Positions 32,984-44,386 of a DNA stretch of 64,000 bases are shown here, piece by piece; position 1 is the stretch's first letter; the number at the start of each line of letters is the position of its first letter. Below the pieces are notes generated by a model that had not been told where the DNA came from, ran no database searches, and saw only the letters and a list, made by a program, of their open reading frames with translations. This DNA comes from Hymenoscyphus infarciens (lineage: Eukaryota > Ascomycota > Leotiomycetes > Helotiales > Helotiaceae): contig LLCB01000023.1 of assembly GCA_001414345.1 (NCBI GenBank), forward strand, positions 186,001 through 250,000. The letters run 5' to 3'. A program made the translations under genes and the position numbers.

Positions 32984-33829
32984 GTGCGAATCTGAAGAGA
33001 AAGATGGAGGTGAAGGATGGGGAAAAACATCAATGATGGAAATGCATGGTTTATGATATTACGATTCCAAGAGGAGTCAGATGTTGTCCTGGAAAAGGGA
33101 TGGAATGGAACATAGCAACGGAGTTTGGGAATCTGGGGCATTTGTTTATGGATGCCGGAAAGATCAGCCGAATCATCGGCTGGATATCATAGCCGTGAGA
33201 TGTAAAGATGCATCTCGAGGTTTCTAGCATTGGAAATTTAATTGTGTAATCCAACACCTGACAAGGATTTCTCTCGTTTTAAATCAGCCTATCACAATTT
33301 CTCAAATTCTCACTAATACTTCACTTCTATTGGTTGCCACTTCAGCTCAGCTTGAGCCGATTCTCGGCTCAACCCCTCGTCGGTCATGCAACTCTCCCCA
33401 CTATGGGACACTTGTCTTCCCCTATGCGCAGGTTCACACGAAGAGCGAAGTCAGTGATGATGGTAGTGATCCCTAATGGCAGGTTGAAGCATAGCAGCCA
33501 ACGTCTTAGTCAATATCATGCTCGACCATGGTCACACGCAGAGCAGAGATAGCCTTGATTGCCCGCAAGCACTTGCACTTAGAGGTCTAGCTCGCCTCGC
33601 CCACCACGCACTCTCACAAGTCTAAATCCCATACAAAGAGCGACCTCCCACCGCCTCTTTAAAACAATTCTCTTATCCCCAGCCTCAAGAGCAACACAAG
33701 CAACACAAGCAACACAAGCAACCCCGCAATCCATACAGATCAACAGTCTCACAATCTACTTTAACTTACCCCTCCAACCACACCCATATCTATTTACCCC
33801 TCGTCCCACCCTCCCTTTTACCCGCAAGC
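32984..33829. other. Intergenic, promoter and leader of ornithine aminotransferase
   Basis: No gene recognised. Holds the NYN gene 3' region and the pyrimidine/CA-rich leader of the aminotransferase, including a short tandem repeat at 33691-33724. Confidence 0.5.
33691..33724. repeat. GCAACACAA tandem repeat
   Basis: Three full copies of the 9-mer gcaacacaa plus a partial copy, within the presumed 5' leader of the aminotransferase gene. Confidence 0.8.
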
Positions 33830-35308
33830 ATGGCACCACACGCAGATGGAACCGTCGACGCCAGTGCCAGCAACCTCAAGCCTACCGCTTCTACCTTCCA
33901 ACCAGTCGCTGCTCTTGCCGATTCCAGGTACCACTCAACATCTACCGTTGATGCAATCGAGGTTGAACACAAATACGCCGCACACAACTACCACCCTCTC
34001 CCAATCGTCTTTTCCCGCGCGCAAGGATCGAGTGTGTGGGATCCTGAGGGAAAGCATTATATCGATTGTCTCTCAGCCTACAGCGCTGTCAACCAAGGCC
34101 ATTGCCATCCCGAGCTCGTAAAGGCACTCTGCGAACAGGCACAACGACTCACTCTGTCCTCGAGAGCATTCCACAACGATGTCTTCCCAAAGTGGGCTGA
34201 GAAGGTCAAGAACGTGTTTGGATATGATATGGTTCTGCCTATGAACACTGGTGCCGAGGCAGTAGAGACAGCCATCAAGATTGCAAGAAAGTGGGGTTAC
34301 AAGACGAAGATGATCCCACAAGGCAAGGCATTAATCTTCTGTGTTGCCGAGAACTTCCACGGACGAACCGTAAGTCATTAATATTTCAATAAACCTCCAT
34401 CCGCTAACAAAAAACAATAGATGACCGCCATCTCCATGTCCACGGACCCCGAATCTCGAGATAACTACGGCCCATACGTACCAGGTGTCGGCGCAACATG
34501 CCCAACAACTGGTAAATCCATCCGATTCGGGGAGGTTCGCGATCTCGAGATCGTTCTGGAGGCACACGGAAAGGAGACCGCTGCATTCATCGTGGAGCCA
34601 ATCCAAGGAGAGGCAGGTGTTGTTGTACCAGCAGACGACTACCTGACCAAGGTCCAGGCTCTCTGCAAGAAACACAACGTTCTCTTGATTTGCGACGAAA
34701 TCCAAACTGGTATCGGACGAACAGGACGCATGTTGTGCTCTGAGTGGGCAAACATCAAACCAGATATGGTTACCCTCGGAAAGGCCATTTCAGGTGGCAT
34801 GTATCCCGTCTCCTGCGTCCTCGGATCCAAAGAGGTGATGCTTACCATCGAACCTGGAACCCACGGTTCAACATACGGAGGCAACCCTCTCGGATGCGCC
34901 GTCTCCATCCGTGCCCTGGAAATCATGGAGGAGGAAGATTTGACAAACCGCGCCGAATTGCTCGGCAACATCTTCCGTCAAGGATTGAAAGATCTCAAGT
35001 CCCCAATGATTAAGTTAGTACGAGGAAAGGGTCTCTTAAACGCCATCGTCATTGACGAGTCAAAGACTGGCGGACACTCAGCATGGGATCTCTGTATGCT
35101 CTTGAAGAACAAGGGATTATTGGCCAAGCCAACCCATGAGAACATCATTAGACTCGCACCACCATTGGTTATCACAGAAGAGCAAATCAAGGAGGCGCTC
35201 AAGATTATCGGTGAAGCCATCATTGAGCTCCCAAATTTGAAGGGAAAGAAAGCCGATGAGGTTATCCCTGAAGGAGAGAAGAATGTCCACATTCACGTCG
35301 ATAACTGA
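33830..35308 (+). CDS. Ornithine aminotransferase
   Basis: Two exons (33830-34369, 34421-35308) give 475 aa. The PLP enzyme transfers the delta-amino group of ornithine to 2-oxoglutarate, forming glutamate semialdehyde in arginine breakdown and proline synthesis. Visible class-III aminotransferase blocks: [24 protein letters not shown] segment, [37 protein letters not shown] across the intron, [32 protein letters not shown], and [16 protein letters not shown]. Lys301 is the expected Schiff-base lysine. [12 protein letters not shown] and the closing [17 protein letters not shown] follow. There is no clear mitochondrial presequence, matching the cytosolic fungal form. Confidence 0.95.
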
Positions 35309-35960
35309 GAGAATGATACCCTACGATTAGAATTGGCGTTACGGGTTGAACTTTTGATAGATGCTTGGAGAAGGTTGAAGATGGGCTTACAATTTGGCTT
35401 CGGTGTAAAATGGATGGGATTGGATAGGATAATTATTTTGGAGGGAAATCAAAATTGTCCATGTTAGATGGCGGTCATAATACAGGAGATATACATTAGA
35501 TTATGACTGAAATGAAATTAATTGCCCTACTTAACACTTTCGTTTGCGTAGGATCTATTGTACTTCACATTTCCGTTGTCTGAAGATGATGCCAAAGGAA
35601 GTGAGCTCGCGATGAACAAGTCGTAAATGCTTTGCTTGAGGGGCTCTCGTAACTTTCCTTATTTTGAGTAATTATCCTAGAAACTTGGAACGATTTTACC
35701 TATTTCAACGGTGTTGAATTTATTCACTGCCGCTTTTTTATTGGTGTCTTTGCTTTAGGCCTCAGGCATTAAATTCATGCCTCACGATTTATGACCCTAG
35801 AACTGAAAGATGCGCAGCACAAGTGGATTTCTCAGACCACTCCATAAAAATCCAAGGGGGAAATGTTATCAGAATCCAATTCAAAAGAAATCGAGCCTCA
35901 CTAAACCCTCGATTTTATTCGATTTATCTTCCGCGAAATCAATTTCATGGATTCATCATC
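35309..35960. other. Intergenic with a truncated TIR-element copy
   Basis: No gene. The right end of the small inverted-repeat element is recognisable at about 35650-35736. Confidence 0.5.
35650..35736. mobile_element. Fragment of MITE-like element (right half)
   Basis: Contains taattatcctagaaacttgg and ends ttattcactgccgcttt next to T-rich sequence and TA, matching the right half of the 30793-30988 copy. The left half is missing. Confidence 0.5.
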
Positions 35961-38005
35961 ATGACAACTCCGAACCCCCAGTCTCGAAAGACTGCAGCAA
36001 CAACACCAGATCCGAGGCTAGACCAACCAGAAGAGAACTTGCATTCTCTCGTGTACACGCAAAGATGCAAAGATATATGGATTCTCCTCGTTATACTTCG
36101 GTGTATCAATGCGCTCTGCGTACGCACCTTCTTCCAGCCAGATGAGTATTTTCAGTCTTTGGAGCCAGCGTGGCAGATGGCTTTTGGATCTGATAGTGGA
36201 GCTTGGATCACGTGGGTACGTACAACCCAAATCCTTTTTATATCCAAATTCTAATCTGAGATAGGAATGGGATCATCAATTAAGATCGTCTTTGCATCCT
36301 GCTCTTTTTGCTGGTGTGTATTATGGGGCTAATAAGGTTATGGAGTTTGTGAGCTGTTTTCCGCAGTTTCGGGCTATGATCTTGAAGGTTTTGCCTGGGA
36401 TTGTGCAGGCTTTCTTTTCGGCCGGGACGGATTATTATACGTGGCAGTTTGGGGAGAAGATTTATGGGAAGGGAAGTAGATCTGCTTGGGTTGTTGTGAG
36501 TAATTGTTTGTCGAGATTGTAAAATGGTTTCTAATGGCATAGCTTTTCATGACTATGTTTAGTCCTTGGAATTGGTTTTGCTCGACACGGACGTTCTCAA
36601 ATTGCATTGAGACGACATTGACTATTGCTGCATTGAATCTTTGGCCTTGGGAGCTGACTACGGACGCGTCGAGTACTGAGTTGTCAAGGGCAGCAAAGGG
36701 GAAGTCGAAATCCAAGACTAATATATTCTCGAGACCTGGGTCTGTTGCAGAGTAAGTCCCCGTTCAGAAGTATATCAAAAATAGAGACTGACCAGTACAA
36801 ACAGACTGCGCACCTCTCTTCTTTTAGCATTCACAGCTTGCATTCTACGCCCAACCAATGGATTGATCTGGTTCTCTGTGGTCATGCCAATTGTGACTCA
36901 GTTTTACAAACCAAGCACTCGCCTCGCGTTTTCCGATTACTTCATTCTTTTTCGTGAAGCAATTCTTTGCTTAGCAGTTGTTCTTCTGGTTTCAGCTGGA
37001 TCTGATAAACTTTACTTTGGAGAATGGACCTTTCCCCCTTTCCAGTGGCTCAACTTCAACATCAGCCAAGACCTCGCAGTTTTTTACGGTCGCAACGACT
37101 GGCACTACTTTCTGTCACAGGGGCTTCCTCTTCTTCTCACAACTTACTTGCCTTTCACCGTCGTGGCTCTCTGGAAAACCACTCTCCTGCCCTCTTCAAA
37201 CATCCGAGTCCACCTTCTAACAATAATTCTCGTTACGATTGGAATTCTGTCCCAAATCTCCCACAAAGAAGTTCGCTTCATCTATCCAGTCTTACCTCTC
37301 CTCCACATCCTCACTGGACCAACGGTCAACTCATTCTTCACGACCATCGTCTCCGAAACCACCTTTCCACCACCCTTCCCCTCAACACCCTTCACGAAAT
37401 CAGTTCTCACCATCCACCGAAAACCACTCCTCACCTTCCTCTTCCTCCTCAACCTACTAATAGCAGGCTACACAACATTCCACCACCAACGAGGCGTCAT
37501 CTCCGTCCTCGCATTCATCCGTCACGAATATGAACACCTGCACCTCGACCAACAAGGCCGGCTCCTTCCCCCACCAGCCTCAGTAACTTCCACCCGACCC
37601 CCGGCAGACGAAACCTTCGTTGCCTTCCTGATGCCTTGTCACTCTACACCGTGGCGCTCTCAGCTCTTCTACCCTGCGCTCAAGGCATGGGCTCTTACTT
37701 GTCCGCCACCCTTGCATCTTTCGAAAGATACGGCTGAGCGACTGGCTTATCGGGATGAGGCAGATCGGTTCTACGATAACCCTTCCAAATTCCTTACCGA
37801 GGAAGTCGGGGGGAGAGAGAGGCCTTGGCCTAGGTTTGTGGTGGGTTTTCAGGGGATTGAAACTGATCTGAGGGAATGGTATGAGGAGAATGTTAAGGGG
37901 TGGAAGATGAAGGAGAAGTGGAGGGGTGGAAATACGGAGTGGATTGATGATGAGAGACGGTGGGGAGATGTCGTGGTTTGGGAGTTTGTGGACGGGAGTG
38001 TGTGA
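35961..38005 (+). CDS. GPI10: GPI mannosyltransferase 3 (GPI10/PIG-B, GT22)
   Basis: Four exons (35961-36215, 36265-36495, 36543-36751, 36805-38005) give 631 aa. It is an ER membrane glycosyltransferase that adds the third mannose to the GPI-anchor precursor from dolichol-phosphate mannose. Family marks: the lumenal loop [18 protein letters not shown] with the paired acidic residues, [66 protein letters not shown] and the GT22 motif [20 protein letters not shown]. Several hydrophobic segments are evident. The C-terminal part has the [15 protein letters not shown] block typical of PIG-B. All three introns are short, in phase and interrupt conserved sequence. Confidence 0.93.
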
Positions 38006-38396
38006 TGTGTTGCAGGGTTTGTAGGATATTGTGTGATGTATTAGACTCATTTCCTTTCTGTGATATATCAACGCAGTTTTTGATAAGAGATGTGAGGAGC
38101 TACCTAGACCACTAGTTCATCTTTTCAAATGCTATATGAAGATATTCCCCTTCAGCTCTCAGGCTGCAACGGACCCGGTTGGTCCAGTGACCAGGATTTC
38201 ACGGATAAGTGCGTCTTGCGACCTGCGAAGTCGATGCAAGCAACATCTCACCGAATGCGGATTGGGAAGTGGAGTCATAACGAGGTTTGACTGCCTAGTT
38301 CTTTGTGAGCTTTGTGTCTAGGCTGCAAATCGGAACATGGGGATTGTATCCACATAGAGGTATTATGAATTTCTTGACAAACTGTTAGTTTATTGT

Positions 38397-38830
38397 GGCT
38401 TTTGACCTGTCAAAGAAACGTCACTATGAATTGTACCTTGCTCGTGACGGAGGGTAAAAGCGGCCGTACATACTTCAGGTTCGTTCCTGCCTATCTAGCT
38501 CGCCGTTCTAGATTTCTGGGGTAATTTATGGTAAGTATCCTAAATACTTGGAATAATTTAAATTTTACATAGAGATGATTGGAACACTGGAGTTCAATTG
38601 TCTCAGACTATTTAGAGCTATAGTTTAGATTATTCTAGAATAATGAGATGTATTTACTGCCGCTTTTGATATTGATTGCGGACCTTTGTTTCTTTGATAA
38701 GATTTGTGGCTTTTTGGTCTGTCAAAGACACCACACGGATGACTATGGATTGTAGCCTTGACAATCTTCTTATTTCTGATGGCTTTTATCTGTCAAAGAA
38801 AAGCCACTATGAATAAAGTTGTGGCGTGCA
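38397..38830. repeat. Dispersed ~45-bp repeat around CTGTCAAAGA
   Basis: Three related segments begin near 38397, 38707 and 38778: tggctttt, then ctgtcaaaga, then actatgaat or actatggatt. The first two are separated by the MITE-like element at 38457-38666. A shorter relative (gtctgtcaaagaacaatc) lies near 39408. Confidence 0.6.
38457..38666. mobile_element. MITE-like element, complete copy (210 bp)
   Basis: Left end aaagcggccgtacata and right end tatttactgccgcttt are imperfect inverted repeats. TA precedes the left end; the right flank reads tg instead of TA. No coding capacity, so mobilisation would need a transposase from elsewhere. Confidence 0.75.
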
Positions 38831-39117
38831 TTTATCCCATGCAATTTGATGGAGCACTACGTCCTTAACCGATGGAGAAAACAAAGGGGCTGGCATGGCT
38901 GGTAGGATCCATGACATTGGATGGTTCTATGCATGGGGACCAGATGGTTCTTTTCCTCACCAGATACGGAGTATAAGACACTGATACCTTCCTTTGGTTC
39001 TTTTTGGGATTTGAGATATACATTAAGAGTCAAACCTGTCTCTCTCTTACTATTATCCGAAAACGGCCCGGATAACTTCCGACTGGACCCCTACGGAGTC
39101 TGCTGGAGAAGATAATA

Positions 39118-39340
39118 AAAGCGGCCGTAAATAGGTACCTGCTCATTGTTCCACTCCTCTAGAGAAGTTCACAATAATTAACCCAGAGAGTTAGAATAAG
39201 CGAACATGATTCTCCCAAATAATCAGGGACAATACTCTACTTTGTCCTAAGTAACTGGGTAGATCAGCTTAAATTACCCTAGAGAGAGAGAACAACAAGA
39301 GAAGGAAGGAAGGTACGACTGAAGTAGTTACTGCCGCTTT
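39118..39340. mobile_element. MITE-like element, complete copy with TA duplication (223 bp)
   Basis: Left end aaagcggccgtaaatagg and right end gtagttactgccgcttt are inverted repeats with TA immediately outside both ends (39116-39117 and 39341-39342). This pattern fits Tc1/mariner-type non-autonomous elements. Confidence 0.8.
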
Positions 39341-39747
39341 TACTTTCCATTGTTAGACCCCCTTCTCCACAATACGCCATTCCCACCGCAGCTCGTGGAT
39401 GTTTCCCGTCTGTCAAAGAACAATCTACAACAATTGGGAGGGGGTGCTTTCTCTTTCTTGTCTATTCCTTCTTTGTTTGCATTTCTTTAATCTGCATTGC
39501 TCTTGTTCCTTCGCTTGCGCTCTGCATACTTCGCTCTATCCTTGAGACTTGAATCGCATTGCATTGCATATCCATAGAAGATCGCGTTCTGGTTCTTGAA
39601 TACTCGCTTTGAAAACAACACGGCGCAAAGGCCAGGCCACAGCTTGCGAAACCTTTATCATTACAATCATTTTACGGCGGATAATTGGCACACTGGCGCA
39701 TATGACTTTTCTATCCTGCGATTGTTTCCCGGGAAATATCTGCAATC

Positions 39748-42700
39748 ATGAGAGGTATTTGGCACTTTCCAATCGTTGCGCAACTGCTAATTCCCATGGA
39801 CAGATGATGGTGGCCAGCCAAACCCAAACTCCTCCTCTTTCGACGACCGATTCTTCGATGCCGCCTCCAATATCTCCTCGTCACAAAGGCACAATTCCCT
39901 AATACACGACCTGGAAAGAAATATGGAGGGGTACATGGCGAATGCGAAGCTCCCGGCAACAGAAGCTCAATCAACCACATCAACATCCACACTCACTTCC
40001 GTGGAAGCAGACCTTCTCCCCAGTTTAGAGACCGAACTTACGAGTGTGGAGCCCGATCCTCTCCTCAATACCTTTGAGAAGATTGAATCATGGGCCAAAG
40101 TCGTGGAGGAGCTGCCGACGAGTGAGGACGATGGGTTTGTTGACTGGCAACTTCCCAATGCGAATCCCCGTTTAAAATTCAAACCAGAAATGGCCGATTT
40201 CATCTATCCAAAATCTTGTTACACTGGGTTCCAACCACCTCTTCCCATCAGCAAAGAAAGTTCTGCTGTTGAGGATTTAGTTCGCGAATTGAAACGATTA
40301 GAGAGGGAAAGATCCGATGCGAATTTACAAAACGAATTAGCGACGAGTCCGAACGGCGAGGATGATCATATTGAGTTTGACCTCTGCGATTTCTCGATCT
40401 ATTCGCCGGATAAGAAACATCACGGTCTGAAATTGAACGGGTTACAACATCTTCACACTAAAGCAGGTATTTCGGTCTTCTTGTTTGATGGAATACTAAG
40501 TGTAGGCAATGTGCGACGCTATGTCCAAGGAGTTCCCTTTCAAGAAGTCCCAGTAGGAAACTACGGCGGCGATCGACACACCGTGGAGGGCGAGATTTGG
40601 ATTCGGTCAACCCTGAATCAAAATTTTGAGATATACTACCGATTGAAGAATCCTTCCAAGGAATATCAGCGCTTCCACAATGGTTTTCTGTGGCTAGCGG
40701 ATCTGGCCAAACACTTTGTGGATTTTTGCGACTTTTGCGGGCCTGGGACGGTCACTCTCACGAGATTTCGGGAGGAGTTTTCACAATGGGTATGGGACCA
40801 ACATGAAGAATCACACGAGTTTCATGAATGGTGGCATGAATACAATCGTCATGACTTCAAGCAAGTTATTGCGGTCAACGCTGGCTTTCTTTTCAAGGAG
40901 TGTTGCGGTAATGACGAGAGTGCGGGGGTCAAGTACCTTCAAACACAGCCTATTTGGAATGAGGTTCTGCACATGGATGCTGTCCCAAAACAACCCATCT
41001 CTGAACTGCAAACTATTGTCACCCCATATGTCTTCAACGTTTTCAGTCCCCTCAACTTTGGAAGTCATTTGAAGTCCGTGGATTTCTCCGGCATTTCGAA
41101 ATACAAACACATATCGCAAGTCGAGAATTTGCATCTCACGGAAGGAGCACAGACTCAGGAGCCAGCCCTTCCCATTCCCAAAAAGTCGAGGCCTGTCCGC
41201 GTTGGAGATGTCATATCGATGACTAAAGATGGAGCCAACTCGGTGTGGAAAGATGAAGTTTCCCGGCACAGAGCGGCGGAAAAATGCTGGTATGCCTATG
41301 TTGTGGCCGTACATAAGGGTGATGATGATGAGCCAGGGTTTGACGTGATATGGCTCTACCATCCTTCAGAGACATCATGTGCCAAGATGAAGTATCCTTG
41401 GAGCAATGAGTACTTTATGTCTAATCACTGCTCTTGTGAAGATGTTCGAATTTCGCAAGAGTCCGTGATTGGTATTGAGCCGGTCCTTTGGCATTCTGGC
41501 CCACCAAGCACTGGCAACCAATTGTTTATTCGCCAAACATTTCTGGACCAAGAACGATTTGTGACCTTAAAAGATTCGCACAAAGTGTGTGAGCACCACA
41601 AAGACAACACCTCCGATACAGCCTACGGTCCAGACGAGTATCCTATTGGTCAACCCGTCCTCGCACCTCCACCCAGCCAGAAAAAACACAAGCTTGAGGT
41701 ATATGAAGTTGTTGAATATGTCCCTGGGGGAAAGCGAGTGATGCTGAGAAGATTTCTCCGGAGACAAGATTTCGATGGTATGGGACGGCCAAATGAACTT
41801 GTATACTCTGAAAAGGTCGAGACACACTTGATTTCAAAAATATCTGGAAAATGCCTAGTCCGTTTCTACTCCGAAGGGGATGCCGCTCAGGGCAACATTC
41901 CAGCTCCTTACTGTCGAGATGGAAATGGGAATGCGTTTTACATTTCTACGAGAGCCGTCGATTCTGATGGTACCCGAACACTTGTCCCAATCCACGATAA
42001 GCTCCCTTCAAATCTAATACAAGGCTTTGATCCGTCCGCCGATCTCTCACGCCCGGTGCTTCGTGGTATGGATTTGTACTGTGGAGGGGGAAATTTTGGT
42101 CGAGGTATCGAGGAAGGTGGCGCTGTTCACAATGAGTGGGCAGTAGATATTTACGATGCCGCAATCCATAGTTATCGAGCAAACTTGAAGGATCCCGAGA
42201 AGACGAAGATGTTCTTTGGTTCTGTCAACGACCTGCTATACCAGGCTATGCAAGGAAATCCGAACAATTCAGACTTGATACCTGCTCCTGGCGAAGTCGA
42301 TTTCATTTCGGCTGGAAGTCCATGCCAGGGATTCAGCATTTTGAATTCGTCAAGAAACAACGCAAGTGGGTTGAGAAACCAATCACTAGTTGCCTCTGTG
42401 GCGGCCTATGTCGACTTTTACCGGCCAAAGTACGGATTGCTGGAGAATGTGATGAACATGGCACAGTCCGGCTTTCGACGGGATGAGGATGTCCTCTCCC
42501 AATTAGTATGTGCTATTGTTGGTATGGGGTATCAAGTTGAACTGTTTGTCTTGGACGCTTGGAGTTGTGGGAGCCCCCAAAACCGAACTCGGATCTTTGT
42601 GTCGTTTGCAGCCCCCGGCCTCGTGCCTCTTAAGCATCCGGATCACTCTCATTCCCATCCTGACGATAAGGGAGGTCGTGGATTGGGTAAACTTGCAAAT

Positions 42701-44386
42701 GGGCAATCATTCGGCCACCGCAAGGATATGCTAACTCCATTTTCCTGGATTCCTATTGGGAAGGCCACCAAACAACTGCCACTAATCGGAGATGCACATA
42801 CATACCACTGCACTTCACACCCTTACCATGTGTTGGCACCAGGTATTCCTTCGACATTAAAGCAGCAGATAGACTGCATACCCACTCATCCTAGAGGGAT
42901 GAACTTTGCAAAGGCTTGGAAAAATGGGAACGGGGTTCTGTCGAGGGAAGATCGAGCTCTATTTCCAGCTTTGGAGACAAAAAATGGGAAATTCAGGGAG
43001 TCTGTGAGGCCAAACTCGCGCGCTTGGGGAAGGGTGCATCCCGACAAACTTATACCAACAATTGTAGTCGCTACCCATGCGGTGGATTCCCGCATGGGTT
43101 TGTGCCTCCATTGGGACGAACCACGATACATAACCATTGCTGAGGCACAGATTGCCCAAGGGTTCTTGGATGGTGAGGTGCTTGTTGGAAAGAATAAGGA
43201 TTGGTGGAAACTTTTGGGAAATAGTGTTTGCCGGAACGTCGCTCTGGCTTTGGGCTTGTCTCTTCGGGAGGCCTGGCTTAGTTCTGATGACTTGCTGCCT
43301 CCCCCTGTTAAGAGATCAGCTATTGAGCCTTCATCCAACTTGGATCAGCCTCATGTTTTCCCCTCGGATTCTACGGACGAGTTATCGCGGGGAGAGGATT
43401 CTCTTTTGGCACTTCCTGCAACGCCACCGGTGGTACAGCGTCCCGGAGAAGGCTCAAAGCGTAAGCTAAAAGTACCCAAAATCAGCACTAGTCAAATGAA
43501 GCGGCCTGTTGCCAATCGGCCACCACAAGCTGGACCAGTGGATTCACGAGATTCAACCCCGAGTACGAATGGGGGACGCAAGGAAACTCGAATTCTTCCT
43601 CCAGGTCGACCAGTCAGCATCTCTTCCATGAGTAGAGTTCCTTCAAAAGCGCCAAGCCCAGAACCTCGTCCCCCTCAGAAGAGAAAGGCAATCCTACCTC
43701 CAGCAAGAGAAAAGGAGCCGAAGATTCCAAGACTAAGTGGATCTTCTTCCGTTTCTTCTGTTTCGCGGGCTCAAAACCCAGCAATTGTTGATGGAGACGA
43801 CGACGTGGAGGTCTTGGGAGTTGCTGTTCGGAATGCACTGGACTCGAACGAGATGCAATTGCAGCTCGCAAAGGCCCAAGAACGACTCATTGCATCCCGG
43901 AACATGGGAATAAATCGCTCTCAGCCGCCACAGAATATCATAATTCCTCCTCAGCGCGAAGTCTCGATTTCTCCGGGTAGTTTCGCCTCTCCAGGGCATC
44001 ATAAACGATTTCAAGCTCGTACGATCGTCACTCCTAGCACTGGAAGAACCAAGCTTCCCAGTGGTGTTTCTCCCCCTTCTTCCCCTCTCACTGTCTTGAG
44101 ACCCAAGAGTCCGCGACCACATGTAGTAAAAAAGTACAAAACTACTGTGGAAGTTCTCGTCGAAGTCATTGATTTGATCTCTGATAACGAGGAGGAGGAT
44201 GTTAAGCCAGAGATTTTAAACGGGAGAGCTGTGAATGTTAATGGGAATAGAGGAAATGGGATCGGAGGAATGCCAAAATATCGGCCTGTAGATAACTCGG
44301 CCTTTGGGGCTTATGGACAGACTAGGGGTGTGCTTGATGGTGAGCGGGCTACGGCTTTTGCTGCTAGTCGGAAGAGGAAGATGTGA
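39748..44386 (+). CDS. DIM-2-type DNA (cytosine-5) methyltransferase
   Basis: The main reading frame starts at ATG 39923 (1487 aa). A 7-nt first exon (39748-39754) spliced over a 49-bp intron to 39804 would extend it to 1529 aa. N. crassa DIM-2 is 1454 aa. A BAH-type region begins near residue 426 of the 1487-aa form (VGDVISMTKDGANSVWKDEV ... CWYAYVVAVHKGDDD). The catalytic domain has motif I MDLYCGGGNFGRGIEEGG (~716), motif IV SAGSPCQGFSILNSSRNN with catalytic Cys801, motif VI YGLLENVMNM, motif VIII GSPQNRTRIFVSF and motif X KLLGNSVCRNVALALG. A ~380-residue basic, Ser/Pro-rich tail follows. DIM-2 carries out DNA methylation in Neurospora, guided by H3K9me3 and HP1, mainly at RIP-mutated repeats. 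The family is firm; the tiny first exon is inference. Confidence 0.92.

Larger units (their letters stand above)
38006..39747. other. Intergenic repeat-rich region upstream of DIM-2
   Basis: No gene recognised. Contains two complete small inverted-repeat elements and three copies of a CTGTCAAAGA-centred repeat, listed separately. The last ~350 bp are presumably the DIM-2 promoter and leader. Confidence 0.5.
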
